From: Paraspadella gotoi
Lineage: Eukaryota > Chaetognatha
DNA length: 64,000 nt
Direction: 5' to 3'
Assembly (NCBI GenBank): GCA_051294375.1
Contig: CM119267.1
Coordinates: 3,778,759-3,842,758, forward strand
The notes beneath the pieces are model-generated. The model saw nothing but the letters and a program-made list of their open reading frames with translations. It made no database searches and was not told where the DNA came from. Below, piece by piece: positions 1-12,949 of this stretch; position 1 is the first letter of the stretch; each line of letters opens with the position of its first letter. The translations under genes were made by a program, and so were the position numbers.

Positions 1-610
1 CTCTCTCTCCTTTTAATAAATCTTAGCCTGCTTTTTCTTTTTATATTTAATATCTTTCTTTTTTTCTGCAACGATTGATAATTGTCCAACGGTCCACCGC
101 CATATCCTTTCTTTCCCCAGTTTCCTTTCTACCTTCGGCGGCCGCTGCCAGCGGCTGCCGGCTGTTCAAACGCAGAACTCAAATTACCTCTCTCTCTCTT
201 TCTTCTCTCTTCTTTCTTTCTTTTCTTTCTTCTTCTTCTCTTCTTCTCTTTCTTTTCTTTCTTTTCTTTCTCTTTCTTTCCTTTTCTTTCTTTCTTTCTT
301 CTTTCTCTTTCTTTCTTTCTTTTCTGTCTCTCCCTTTCTTTCTATTTTTCTCTTCCCTTTTCCCTCCTTTTCCCCTCTTCCGTTGACTTTTTTTATTTTT
401 TTATTTTTCTCATTTTTTCTTAATTTTATTTTAATTTTCTACTCCTTTTCCTATTTTTCTTATTCCCTTCCCTTCCTCTTGTTTTTGAATTGCGACAAGA
501 CAATTCCATGCCAGCCAGTTGTTCTTTTTTTCTCATCTCTCTTTTTTTCTATCAAACGCCCCACTCCTCCACGTCCCAAAACAAACGACGCATCCTTCTC
601 TCGTCTCTCT

Positions 611-674
<64 letters not shown>

Positions 675-1870
675 CTCTTCTCCTTCTCTTTCCGTCCTCC
701 CCTCACCCCTCAGCTCGTGCGGCGTGTCTGAAAAGCCTCCCCCCCTCTGCTCTCTTCTCACAAGCGATTGGGGCGCAATTTTGTTTAACTGCAATCGTAA
801 AGGCGAACTATAGTTCGCGAGTCGGAAGCTTTTTACCCTTAAAAGTCCCGGGATCGGCGTCGGACCCCTCGGTCGGCGGGACCAGGTGGCGCTGTGCGTG
901 AGAGAAGGGGACGCTCGAGAGCAAAGAGAGACAGATCGCCCCTCTCGCTCTCTCTCCTCTCCGGCATAAGGTCCATAGCGTAAGACTGCAGCCTTTCTGA
1001 GCAAAGATTGCTTCTCCTTTAAAGGGGCAGTGGTTCTCGCCTCTGGATGGGTGACTTTTAAACATTTTTCTTTTTTGGACGTCTTCAGAGCAAAGAAAGA
1101 AATTGTGATTCAGATCTTAGATTTTTTTTTTCAGGACGTCTGACGTCTTTTGAATTGGGATCATGTCCAAAAAGGGTTTTCCTGCGGTGGATCGCTGCGA
1201 GAAAATGTGTTGCCCTCTTGTCTGTTTAGGTTTTATTCTGGATTTCATTATTTAGAAGAACATTGTCTCTAGTGTGTTATCTTCTCTCGGATCAAATAAT
1301 CAAATTAATGAAGCCTTCCGAGTCTAATGTTCAAATAAATGTAATATAAAAGTTGCGGCACCTCGATATACCGCGTGCTATTAACACTTAAGTATATGGT
1401 ATACGTGCGACCCTTTGCTTAGTACTCGTTAAGTCCGGCCTGCCATTAATATTTAAAACAAGAATATTATGCGTCGAGTGTTATCTTTTTTCCTAAAGTT
1501 TCTCCTGTGTGCCCCTGTCATTCTTATGATAAATTAATCCTTTTCATGTTTAGAACATTTTTAACTATATCTCTCTCTGAGAAAAAAAAACTACATTCCA
1601 TCAACCGGAGACAAGTATGTTAATAAATATATGTCCTAAATCTCGGTAAGTTCCTATAAAATAACCAGTTTTCTTTAAAAGGAAATTTCAAATTAGATTA
1701 ATATTTCTCACTAGAGTGTTAGTTTATCTGCGGGAAAAGAACCGAACAGATGAAGAGGAAAGGAGAAGAGAGAAGTGGGAAAAGGGGAGGAGGGAAGGGG
1801 AAAGAGGGGCAGGAGAAGAAGAGGGATAGAGGGGGAGAGGGAAATGCGAGATGGAGAGGGGAAAGTATTA
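1..1870 (+). repeat. 1.85-kb dispersed repeat, copy A
   Basis: This block is repeated at about 8900-10740 in the same order. Shared landmarks are the CTGCAACGATTGATAATT segment, the GTCCACCGCCATATCC segment, a CTTT-rich tract, a CCGTTGACTTTTTTA segment, a (CT)n run (616-674), GATTGGGGCGCAATTTTG, AAGACTGCAGCCTTTCTGAG, and a purine-rich tail with GATGAAGAGGAAAGGAG. I see no protein domain in any frame; the open frames are leucine/serine/phenylalanine translations of pyrimidine tracts. The left edge may run off the window. What kind of element it is remains unknown. Confidence 0.85.
616..674 (+). repeat. (CT)n microsatellite
   Basis: An almost pure CT dinucleotide run inside repeat copy A; the matching run in copy B lies near 9500-9550. 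Confidence 0.95.
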
Positions 1871-4800
1871 TGAGGCCCCGTGAGGCGCGCGGAAGTCTGC
1901 CTTAGGGCGCGTAGCAAGAGCTGGTGCAAAGGAGACTCGTCCTCATCCTCCTCCCAGGATTCGGGGCAGCGTTCACGAGGTTTATCAGTCGACCTTTCTC
2001 TCTCCCTCTCTCTTCTGCTCTCTCTCTCTTACTCTTCTACCTACTAGTTTCTTCCCCCTTTTCGTGTTTACTCTCATTATTTTGTCATATATTATTTTTC
2101 ATGCATTCTGGTAGATGATACCTATTTCAAGTTTTGGAGGTTTTTCAATCTTCCATCCGATTTGTTACTCTGGGTTACGCCCACCCTGTCAATATTCTCG
2201 CCAATATCCCTATCTCTTTCTTGTGCGCTCGTAAGGTATCATAGGTGCATAGAACGGAAGGCGGTGTAGGAATTTGAAGTACAACATAGCCTAAGAGGTA
2301 ATCTCTGAGGGTTGGACAGAAGAAGTCGACAGGCAAGTCTTTAGGGAAGCAGAAACGAGGAAGGTACACGAGAAAGAGAGTGGACCGAAGGGAAGGAAAG
2401 GGAGGCGAATAGCGTGAGCCGGAAGGGAAGGGTCCCAAACATTAGGCTCGGTAGGACTGTGTGAGAAAAAGATTAGCGATGACCAAGGAAAGTACTGTAG
2501 ATAGTAAAAATGTGTGCTCTCACAAAAGAATTAAGGAAAACAACTTTTTTTTGTACAATAATTGTGTGTCACTTATACTCTAGCTACCGAGGATCAGTCA
2601 TTCTCGACGACCTTTTATTCTTCTTGTCCACTACTCATTATTAGAAACACATGGGTTTTGTATATCATCTATTGTTCATCATATTATTATAAAGCGTTAA
2701 ACAAAATCAAAATAAATTTTAAAGCACGAAACGTTTTTCCTTCGGCCAAGCCACTCGCTCCTCAAAACTACCAAGATTATCGCGACAGAATTCCGACAAT
2801 AGCTCACACAAATTGTATACATCTCTTACACAAAGAAAGACTATAAGTGTGTCATTTCTCTAAACACTGGCTCTCCCGAGATTTTCTTTGGGTTGCACCA
2901 GAGTATTCTGACACCCCCTCCTAAAATATTAATTAATTAAAGTTACTATTAATTATTCAAAGGAAAATGAACAGCACACATGGATGGACGGAGCCAAAAA
3001 CTAATAATATCTACCAATTCACGTGGTCCCCTCAGGAGGAAAAGGTAAATTGCACCTAAATAATTTAGATTTAAAAACCAAGTTGCTCGGCCAGCTTATT
3101 CAAGTGCTAAATAGTCTCTAATAACCCACTACAAAATAAACGAGTAACGCGATAACATATAAAGGAATAAAAGGAACACCGATTTTCTTGTAAGTGATCT
3201 TCTTATTAAAAATACCAGTATTCAATTAACGTCTCAATTCAATTCACAGAACCAATAATTTTGATAACAAAATGGTTGATGATACCAAAACAGCTAAAAT
3301 TGTTTAAATATGTGTCTCTCGGCAAACCTCAGGACTAACTCTGACAGGTGATGTTGTGTAAGCCATTGTCTTCAGCTTGAGAAAACGTGATTTTCTGGAC
3401 AAATTGTGTTTAGGGACCTTCCTCGTCTTAATAGCTGGCTATAATAAACTCGAAATGGATTTAATTCCGTATCAAAACTTTTGCTACTTAATCTATCCAA
3501 ACTCAGATAGAATTTGATTGCAAAAGATAAGTTGTAAAATAGTGTTTCTCTCTTATCAAGGTTTGCAATTACACCAACCTATGATCTCCGATCAGTTACG
3601 AGGCTCGCAGGAGAACCCCATGGTTTTTCGCCAGCTCCTGTGCTGTGGTTGTCAATCGCGATAGCACCACCGGCATCTTATGGTGCTTCCTTGAAGCTTA
3701 AAAATTAATTTAACCGTTGATTTGAGGATATGATTGATAATATAGCTCCAATATCGAATAAAATATAAAATAAGCTGGTTATATTGAATGCGATCTAAAT
3801 AAATACTATCTAATAATACTTTAAGAAGAATAAGTGAGTGATTAATAATTATGACATATTTGCCATTACTGCTTTACTGCTCGTTGCTAAGAAACAATTG
3901 TGACGAATCGAGTCCCGCACATTCTAATGGCGGATAGTCACCAATTTCAACGTATCGGTGATTTAGAGTTCTTTAAGTATAGTGAATCATCACAAATAGG
4001 GAATGCATTTAATTCTTACCTGTAAATGGATTAGAACGTACTAACCAAATTAAAATTATTAATTAAAATTACATTAACTTTGCATTCCCATGATTGATTG
4101 CCTATAAGCCGTCACATAAAATGACGCTCTCCTCATCAATCGTGCCCATATAAATGTGACCCTTTTCTCATAAACCTGTGTTTTGACTTTCCCTTTTGCG
4201 TCACCAGGAGGTCAGCGCCGCCTGTATTAAGATGTGTCAGTCTCTCCTATGACACACACAATTTAAGTATTTTTTCAAACTTTTTTTTTAATCATGTCAA
4301 CACATCCATTCTGTCCCTCTTTCCAAAAAAAATATTAATGCATCAAAAAAATTCATCATTTAATTATTATCATCAATACAGTTACTATCACTTATACTTG
4401 ATTTGTTAATTTATTATTCCCTAACATTTGTTATTAACATTTATGGGAATTAACAAAATCAAATTTGGGAAAAGTTAACTGCATTTCTTATTTATTCCAT
4501 GATACAATTTAACTTTTTCTTTCATTTTACTAAAGAAACAAGACAACAACAATGCGTGCAAGGCTGTTGGGAAGAGGTATATACGACCCAAAGCAACGGT
4601 AGCGGTATTGCAGAATATAACAGGGAAAAAGCACAAAAACAGTTGCAAACAATATTTTTTATTTCAATCTTTATCATTTCATTAAATAGTATAATCCATA
4701 AAAATTTACCCCAAATATAATATTTTTTTTAACAGGTTTTGTTATTATTTTGAGAAGACATTGTTCTTAGATATAAATATACTAAAATTTTAAGATTTTA

Positions 4801-7390
4801 TAGAATTCCAAGAAGAGAAAAATTAATACCCAGTCAGTATGCAATACTCCATCTCATTTACTGAGGCACTATTCATACATTTTCACTAACGAAATTCCCA
4901 GCAGTTGGGTATAATTTTCTCATCTAAAAATCTTTTTTTTACTTTAGTTTAAACTATGATTAAACAGTGCATTATCATCTTTGAAACGATGCTATTTTGT
5001 ATTTTAAAATATTCTTGCATATAACTTTTAATGAACCGTGGAAAATATGTGATACACGATTAGCTGGATCCTGCTAGCCAGATTTCCCAATTCTGTATTA
5101 ATGGACGAGACGAATCGTGACATTCTGTTAGTTTCAAATCTGAGGGTGACAGTTCTATGCTCAGCGATACTCGTAACATGTACATTGTTCTAATTCCTGC
5201 GGCACAGAGGTTGCAACCTCTTTTACAGAAAAACCCTGTAGGTCCCATACACTTCTGTGAGCTGCTAGTAGTGCGCTATCTCGCCCGGCCGAGGGCGTAT
5301 CCCAGTCTGGCTCATTTATTGTCGGAGTGAGTTGATCCTGGAAACTGTGGGATTCTTACACTCAGAAAACCATTAGGAAAACAAACGGAAAAAATGTTGT
5401 TATTGTTCAAGTAAAATGAAAATTATTTTCAATTAATCACTCACTACCCCTTCCCACAAAAATTTCATTATTCGTCACTCCCAACCATGACGAAAACAAG
5501 TTTTCCTTGTCATACGGTAGAGAGAAATGGCAAGTTTTTAATCTTTTCCTTAACCAGTCTATTCATCCCTGGTGGGTTGAGTACTACTTCAGAGCAATCC
5601 AACATTTAAACGTTCTGGCCTCCGAAACCTTGTCCAATCATGTTCTCCCAGGATATATGGTAGCGTGCTATATGTCAATCAAGAACCAAGAAAATTTTGG
5701 AGAATCCCTTTTCTCACAAAAATTCTTTGTAAAAATATTCTTGTCGTTCCAGGAAAATGTGGAGTATAACTACTCGAAAATTTCGTAAATTACTCACTCT
5801 GTTCATCGTCTAAATAGGAGAAACTATGCCTTTAGCACTAGTAAGGTCTAACCGATCATCTCTATTCTTGTCTGGCCGTTAGTAGACGGGTCAGCATCCA
5901 TAACTTTCACTTAACAATGGAAGGGGATCTGCTTGTAACACTTTTATCTTGCTAAGAACGGGTCCGGCTCACCTCTAACTGCCGCCGGCTGGATCTCTCT
6001 CATAGAAGCGATATATGAGAGCTCTCAGTTTAATGATCTATCGCCCCCTGTAGAGAACATAAAACATTATTGGTAAAAAAAATCGCACTTTAGTTAAATC
6101 ACAAACAGCTAATCCTATGCAGCTATTTCACCTCTGCTGCGGGGTCATATAGACACACAGGTATAAGAGACGCATTTTGATTGGACCTTTCATTTGAGTC
6201 GAGTTTTACGTCTTAGCTTAGCCGCGCCGATTTTAACATCACCACCGGGCTTAGGTTAGATTCCGGGCATTACAACCCAGAGGTTGGTCCGCGCTCTGGA
6301 CCACTTCGCCCAGTGGTAGCTTCAGTCGTAGGACACCCCCAAAATAGATTTTGAATTTTTCCAAACTTATATCTACATTCTTAAGTTTTGCCAAGGGGGC
6401 CCTTATTTATTACCGCCTCAATAGTACCTATTCATCGATTTCCCTCTTGCTACTAGAGAAAAGACTTGAAAGTGGAACAACTTACCACCAATGAGAGTTA
6501 TATATGGACTAGGTTACAAAAAACAATTCCAAAGCAGTGGTCTATCACCAGACACCTCATCTCTGGGCAAACTACTGTAGCTGATCGCGCAGCATTTCAA
6601 AAACGAGAGGAATAAACGGACTTTGGTATATTCAAAATCTTAGAGAAGTGCCTTATGTAATGTAACAAGTTCATTCCTCTTGTTCATAAGACTAGTTTTC
6701 TTTTTGATGCATCCGTGAATAAATCATAATCATCACTTCAATAGGGGCACAAAAGTACCCCAGTCCTATATTATTACTTATTCTATTGTTAATTTTTATT
6801 CATCCAATAATGACTTAACTAATTATGTCCGTGCGGTTATAAGATCTCGCAAATTTCTGACTTTGAGAACAAGGACGAAGTTTTAGAAACAGGTTTTGTG
6901 TCTACTTGTGTTTTAGTAATTAAAATTTCGCAAAAAAGTGAATTATGACTGTCATACTTGGTTGTTACCAATTCAATAGTATAATCCTATGTATATCACT
7001 CACATATTGGATTAGATATTCTTATTACATTTTTAGCTATATATAACTAAAATTTAATTCATTTACATACTTAACATATTAAACGTTATTTATCTACATG
7101 GTGGTTAAGCAATTCTGATGATGTTTTTATAGTGTAACTCAGACTGTATAACAACTATGTTTAATATACAAGGTGTTACACTCTTTTTTTAATAGTTTGC
7201 CCTATCCTTACTAACCGTTTTAAATATCTCTAAAATGTCTAAGCGATATAATTGTAGTTTTATTAGTTAAACCTCAACTTTCACCCTTCTTCCAAAATCA
7301 CATTTATTCTTTAAAATTTTAGAATGATTAAAAATTACCTTTTTCCAATCAAAATTCATTTTAGACCCAAAATTATATGCAATCTCTCCT
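1871..7390. other. AT-rich intergenic stretch, no gene seen
   Basis: Apart from a tRNA-like SINE near 6.2-6.3 kb I see no conserved reading frame, splice-bounded exon or RNA gene here. Open frames are short (under 95 codons), lack domain-like composition and are interrupted by AT-rich sequence. This is most simply intergenic DNA. Confidence 0.5.
6225..6335 (-). repeat. tRNA-derived SINE-like fragment
   Basis: Read on the minus strand, an A-box-like AGTGGTCCAGAGCG is followed by a CAACC/GGTTG anticodon-stem-like hairpin with a shortened loop and then CCCGGAATCTAACC, which resembles a degraded B box. The layout is that of a tRNA-derived Pol III promoter but the fold is not a functional tRNA. 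No second copy was found in this window. Confidence 0.4.
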
Positions 7391-7980
7391 CTCCTNNNNN
7401 NNNNNNNNNNNNNNNNNNNNACTATTCGATGTTTAGCCCTTCGGGAATAAATTCAACTATCACATATTCGAAAAAAGAGATTGTAGCGACGCGGGTACGA
7501 AAATGTTTTATATTCGAAAAAAAAAAGTTTTAAAGAGTTAAAATGTATTAATAATAAAGGGGATTTATGATGATTTCACGATCGATATTAACAGACTGTT
7601 GCTCAAAGTTGTAAATATGAACCGACGTCTACTGCCAATGAAAAAATCAAATGATTAACGATATTCAAAGCCTATTCGTAGTGGGATTCTACAAGTGCAT
7701 TTTTTAAAAGAAATTTTGGCAATATATTTCGATTTTTTTTTACTCTGGACTGCCTTGGAAAATTGATTCGACAATTAAATTGAAATATTGGCAAAAAAGA
7801 AATAAAATACGCTAAAATACAGTTGTATATCCCGCTACAAATTGCATAACATATTACATACGATAATACTATACATCATTATCTCAATTACTCAATTTAC
7901 TAATTCGGTCTATGAGATGTCTCTTTAATTCTTAACTTGCTCTCAACCACCGATATTTTCACCAGAAAATTCTTACTCCC

Positions 7981-8577
7981 GTGAAAACCCGACGTCTTAT
8001 GCGACTAAATCAATTTGTTTTTCGATATTTCTCTCTCTCCTCCTACGCTAGGCCGGCGCGCGTGCCTCTTTATTCTCTTCTTACTCTCGAACTGCATCTA
8101 AACTTTTACGTCTTTCTTTCTGTCAGTCACTTTCATTTTTCCGACGACGCATATTATTTTCTTTCTTTCTTTCTTAATCGTCTTTTCTTATATTTTATCT
8201 TCTTTTATATTTATCTTATCTTATCTTTTTTTTTGTTTCTCTTTTCTTTTCTTTTCTTTTCTTTTTCTTTTCTTTTCTTTTCTTTTTCCTTTCCCTTCCT
8301 TTATTTTTCTTTTCTTTCCGGCCCTGTCTCTGTCCTGTCCCTGTCTTCCTCCTCATTCCTTTCTTATCTTCCTTTCCTTTCCTTTCTTTCCCCCTTTCCT
8401 TTCCTTTCCTTTCCTTTCCTTTCCTTTTTCCTTTTCCACTTCTTTCCTTTTTTCCTTTCCTCTTTCCTTTTCCTTTTTCCTTTCCTTTTCCTTTCCTCTC
8501 CTCTCCTTCCTCTCTGCTCTTCCTTTTTCTTCGACTGCGAAAAATGCTGCGTTATTACGTATTTTTACTTCTATTAG
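7981..8577 (+). repeat. polypyrimidine tract, (CTTTT)n/(CCTTT)n
   Basis: Long run of C and T only, made of CTTTT and CCTTT units, from about 8160 to 8520. The 198-codon open frame across it translates to phenylalanine, leucine and serine only, which I attribute to composition rather than to a gene. Confidence 0.8.
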
Positions 8578-8612
8578 AATTTCTACACAAACTTTTTTTC
8601 GCTCCTCTCTCT

Positions 8613-8613
<1 letters not shown>

Positions 8614-8660
<47 letters not shown>
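8614..8660 (+). repeat. (CT)n microsatellite
   Basis: Pure CT run; a second, interrupted CT/CTT run follows at 8791-8904 and abuts repeat copy B. Confidence 0.95.
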
Positions 8661-8663
<3 letters not shown>

Positions 8664-8828
8664 AAATAAAAAGAAAAAAGGAGCGTTGGAATCGCAATCC
8701 GATTTTTCTCTCAAATGCAGAAACTCTCAGTATTTCTTAATATCCTCAGACTCTTTGGCAAAATCTTTTCCCTTTCAATACATTAATATTTCTTTTCTCT
8801 CTCTCTCCTCTCTCTCTTCTCTCTCTCT

Positions 8829-8895
<67 letters not shown>

Positions 8896-8899
8896 CTTC

Positions 8900-9498
8900 T
8901 CTCTTAATGAATATCTTAGCGCTTTTTTCTTTTATATTTAATATCTTTCTTTTTTTCTGCAACGATTGATAATTTGTCCAACGGGTCCACCGCCATATCC
9001 TTTCTTTCCCCAGTGTTTCCTTTCTCTACCTTCGGCGGCCGCTGCCAGCGCGCTGCCGGCTGTCAAACGCAGAATACTAATATTACCTTCTTTCTTCTCT
9101 TCTTCTTTCTTTCTTCTTTCTTTTTTTCTTTCTTCTCTTCTTTCTTTCTTTCTTTCTTTCTTTTCTTTCTTTCTTTTCTTTCTTTCTGTCTTTCTGGCTT
9201 GCTGTTCTTTCTTTTTCTGTTATCTTTCTTTCTATCTTTCTTTCCTTTTCCCTCTTTTTTCCCTCTCTTCTCCGTTGACTTTTTTATTTTTTTATTTTTC
9301 TCATTTTCTTCTAATTTTATTTTAATTTTCCTATCTCCTTTTTTTTATTTCTCCTCCTCTTGTTTTTGATCGACAAGACAATAGCCGAGCAGTGTGTTCT
9401 TTCTTTTTCTCATCTCTACTTTTTTCTTATCACGCCCCTCTCACCGTCACAGAACAAACAGACGCAATCTCTCCTCTCTCTCTCTGCTCTTCTCTCTT

Positions 9499-9553
<55 letters not shown>

Positions 9554-10740
9554 TCTCTGCCTTCCGTCTCCCTCACCCTCAGCTCGGGCGGCGTTGAAAA
9601 GCCCCCCCCTCTCTTCTCTTCAAAGCGATTGGGGCGCAATTTTGTTTAACTGCAATCGGTAAAGGCGAATATCAGTTCGCGAGTCGGAAGCTTTTTAGCC
9701 CTAAAAAGTCCCGGGAGGCGTCGGGCCCCTCGTGGGCGGCAGGGGGCGCGGCGGAGAGAAGGGAGGACGCGAGAGGAAAGCAGAAGAGATGCCCTCGCTT
9801 CTGGCATAAGTCACAAGCGTAAGACTGCAGCCTTTCTGAGCAAAGAGCTTTTCTTTATAAGGGGCGGGCGTGGGGTGGGCGTACTTTAAAACATTTCTTT
9901 TTTCGTTTCCAGAGAAGAAAATTGCGCAGTTTCAGATTTTTTTTTTCAGGCGTTGAGTCTTTTGAAGTGGGATCATCCAAAAAAGGTGTTTTCCTGCGGT
10001 GGGATCCGTAGTAGCGGGCAGAAAGTGTTTCCGTCTTTCTGTAGTTTAATGTTCAATATTGAGAACATGTCTTAGTGTGTTATCTCTCTAAAATAATCAA
10101 TTAATACAGTCTAATTAAAATAAATTAATATAAAGCGGCACATGTATACGGCATACATGTATTGTATACGGCACATTGTATACGTTAAGTGGCCTCATTA
10201 ATTTAAAAAAGAAATATTGAGTTACTTTTCCAAGTGTCTTTGCCGTCATTATGAAAATTATGCTCATGTTTAAAATTAACTATATCTCTTGAGAAAAAAA
10301 AACTACCATTCAATCAAGGAGAAGTTTGTTATAAAATTGTCTAAACTCGGAAGTTCTATAACCAATAACCAGTTTTAAAGGAATTTCGCAAATGATTAGT
10401 TTTCTNNNNNNNNNNNNNNNNNNNNNNNNNNNNNNNNNNNNNNNNNNNNNNNNNNNNNNNNNNNNNNNNNNNNNNNNNNNNNNNNNNNNNNNNNNNNNNN
10501 NNNNNNNNNNNNNNNNNNNNNNNNNNNNNNNNNNNNNNNNNAGTTTCCTCTTCGCTTAAAATTATTTCTAGGCGCGGCAGAAAGAAAAGATGAAGAGGAA
10601 AGGAGAGAAGAGAAGTGGGAAAAGGGGATGGAGGGGAATGGGAAGAGGGGTGAGGAATGTGAGAGGAAGAGGGGTAGAAGGGGGAGGAAAGGAATGAGGG
10701 AAGCGGGGAAAGAAAGGTGGGAGAGAGTTTTTTGTAATAT
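8900..10740 (+). repeat. 1.85-kb dispersed repeat, copy B
   Basis: Direct second copy of the block at 1-1870, in the same order and orientation. It differs by many one- and two-base insertions and deletions as well as substitutions and contains a sequence gap at 10406-10541. The purine-rich tail (10590-10730) matches copy A 1750-1860. It codes for nothing recognisable. Confidence 0.85.
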
Positions 10741-10755
10741 TGACCCAAGTGTTAC

Positions 10756-10975
10756 AAACGACATTAATTAGTAAATTACTTAACTTAAACTTTAAGTTAT
10801 AAAATTGGTACCGCCAATATAAAATTATCTATTCATTGAACAAACAAGCTATCTCGCCCCCGACTTTGGACAAGCTTTGGTGGTTTCAGGCCTCAATCGC
10901 TCTGACAAGATAATGACGTAGCAGGTCCCTACAAGCTCATATGTAATTTACTCCTTTACTCATTTAGGTAAAAGA
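10756..10975 (+). repeat. ~220-bp dispersed repeat, copy 1 of 3
   Basis: Shares TATCTATTCATTGAA, CAAGCTATCTCGCCC, GACTTTGGACAAGCTTT, ACAAGATAATGACGTAGCAG and a TTACTC tail with copies near 13866-14085 and 29190-29410. No coding potential; size suggests a SINE or small non-autonomous transposon, class unknown. Confidence 0.75.
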
Positions 10976-11409
10976 GATGGAACTGTATTTAAAAAAAAAT
11001 GTGCTGAATTTGAAAATAACATTAAAAGAAGGAGATAGAAAAAGGAAACGGAGTTGTGGGGCGAATAAAGAGGAAGCGTTGTCAAGTCTACCGCCAAATC
11101 CAAATCTTTCATCATTTTTTTTTAAGACCGAAAAACATAAATCCTTCCGTCGACTCAACACCTCCGGGTTTCTCTTTTTTCTTCTTTTTCTTTTTTTCTT
11201 TTTTCATTTTAATCCTTTTTTATTTTATTTTTTTTTTCTTGAAGTTTATTTTTTTTCGCTTTTTTTCTTTATTTTCGATTCTGCGGTCGAAATAATTTTA
11301 ATTCTTTTTTGTTATATTTTCTATTCCATTTTTTGGTCTTATATATATATTTTGCAAAAGCTTAAATATCGAATAATGTTAGTTTTTAGGCTTCAAGATT
11401 AAGTTAGTC

Positions 11410-11585
11410 ACTAACTTAGTGATTTTGGTTTACGGTTAGGATATATGGTTAGAAGATAAGGTTAGGAATTAGGGTTAGATATTGAGGTTAGTGTTAAGAA
11501 TTAGCTGAGGGATAGGGATTATTATGGTTAAGGGTTGGGTTAGAAATCGAAATGGGGAGCTTTCGGAAAATAACGCCCAATTTTC
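11410..11585 (+). repeat. degenerate GGTTAGG-rich element ending in GGGGAGCTTTCGGAAAATA
   Basis: An irregular run of GGTTAGGGAT-like words is followed directly by the conserved end GGGGAGCTTTCGGAAAATA then ACGCCCAATTTT. The same pairing occurs near 12.3-12.6, 15.3, 25.8-26.0, 33.0, 50.7 and 51.9 kb, so this is one member of a dispersed family; its left end is not clear. Confidence 0.65.
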
Positions 11586-11639
11586 TTTTATGTTCTTCAT
11601 TTAATTTATTTTCATTTATGAAATGAGAAGGTCATCTAC

Positions 11640-11735
11640 GGATTGGGCCTCACATTCCAGGCGTGGATTGGGCCTCATATTACGTCACCCGATTGAGCCT
11701 CACATTCCTTCACTCGATTGGGTCTCATAATCCTC
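11640..11735 (+). repeat. short tandem repeat, ~27-bp unit
   Basis: Three to four imperfect units built on GATTGGGCCTCACATTCC with variable linkers (for example GTCACCC or TTCACTC). Non-coding. Confidence 0.7.
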
Positions 11736-12262
11736 CTGTCCTTTTTCGCCTCTTTTTTTTTTCATCCTCAACCAATCAATTCCTTTTCCTTTCTAATTAC
11801 TCACTCTTTAACTTACCATTTCTTTAAACTGACCTTCCTCGTTTTCTTTCTCCGTCTTTAATCTCTGCTCACGATTTTCCTAATTTTCTCTTTCGTTTCT
11901 CGTTTCTTCTTTTTTCCAACTTTGAATTCCAACTTGTTTTTTTTTTTNNNNNNNNNNNNNNNNNNNNNNNNNNNNNNNNNNNNNNNNNNNNNNNNNNNNN
12001 NNNNNNNNNNNNNNNNNNNNNNNNNNNNNNNNNNNNNNNNNNNNNNNNNNNNNNNNNNNNNNNNNNNNNNNNNNNNNNNNNNNNNNNNNNNNNNNNNNNN
12101 NNNNNNNNNNNNNNNNNNNNNNNNNNNNNNNNNNNNNNNNNNNNNNNAGAGAGAGAGAGAATTTTCTCCTGCTTCTCCCCCCAATTGTCGTTTCAAATTC
12201 CTTTTGCAAGCTTTACGCTCTTTTGGCTTCTCTTCTTATCTGCTATCAACAACTTTCGGCAA

Positions 12263-12575
12263 TATATTCTGAAAGCGCCCTATTTTTGTTCCTAATTATA
12301 TCCAACCCCAATCCCTAATACTAACATAATCCTTAATCCTAATCCAAATTTCTAATCTCTAATACTTAATCCTAACCCAAAGCCTCATCTCCTAACCCTT
12401 AACCTTAATCCCAAACCAAAAGTCTATCCAAAACTCTAACCAAATCCCTAACCTAATCCCTAATCTAATCCCCAACTCTAAGCCCTAGTCTGATCACTAT
12501 TTTTAACCTAAAAACAAACTTATTTTCTAAATTTAAGCTGAAATTGGGCGCTTTTGTAAAAGAAGGCAGAACTCT
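12263..12575 (+). repeat. composite element, inverted GGGCGCTTT ends around CCTAATCC repeats (complete copy)
   Basis: Begins GAAAGCGCCCTATTTTTG and ends AATTGGGCGCTTTTG, so the two ends are inverted relative to each other. The interior is about 230 bp of degenerate CCCTAATCCTAACC-like repeats. The arrangement suggests a short non-autonomous element; no open frame. Confidence 0.65.
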
Positions 12576-12589
12576 CCTTCACCTTCTCA

Positions 12590-12910
12590 CGTCTTTCCTT
12601 CTCTGCTTTTTTCTTCTTTCCTTCTCTCTTCTTTCCTTCTTTTCTTATCTCTTCTTTTCTTCTCTCTTCTCTCCTTCTCTCTTTTTTCCTTCTTTTCTTA
12701 TCTCTTCTTTCCTTCTTTCCTTCTTTACTTCTTTCCTTCTTTTCTTCTCTCTTCTTTTCTTCTCTCCTTCTTTCCTTCTTTTCTTATCTCTTCTTTTCTT
12801 CTCTCTTCTCTCCTTCTCTCTTTTTTCCTTCTTTTCTTATCTCTTCTTTCCTTCTTTCCTTGTCTCTTCTTTCCTTCTCTCCTTCTCTCTTCTTTCCATC
12901 TCGCCCTCAG
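12590..12910 (+). repeat. polypyrimidine tract with a 139-bp higher-order repeat
   Basis: The stretch starting TTCTTATCTCTTCTTTTCTT at 12642 recurs at 12781, with its downstream order of CTTT, CTCT and CTTTTTT blocks preserved, giving a 139-bp period. Translations are Leu/Ser/Phe only. Confidence 0.75.
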
Positions 12911-12949
12911 TTCCTCCTTTTCTCCTCCATTGTCAAACGAAACTCAGAA

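Noticed and set aside
75-901. Overlapping Leu/Ser/Phe-rich frames in the first kilobase and at 7.98-9.66, 12.5-13.6, 39.3-40.1 and 59.1-59.9 kb
   Set aside because: All are translations of polypyrimidine or polypurine tracts and are open in several frames at once.
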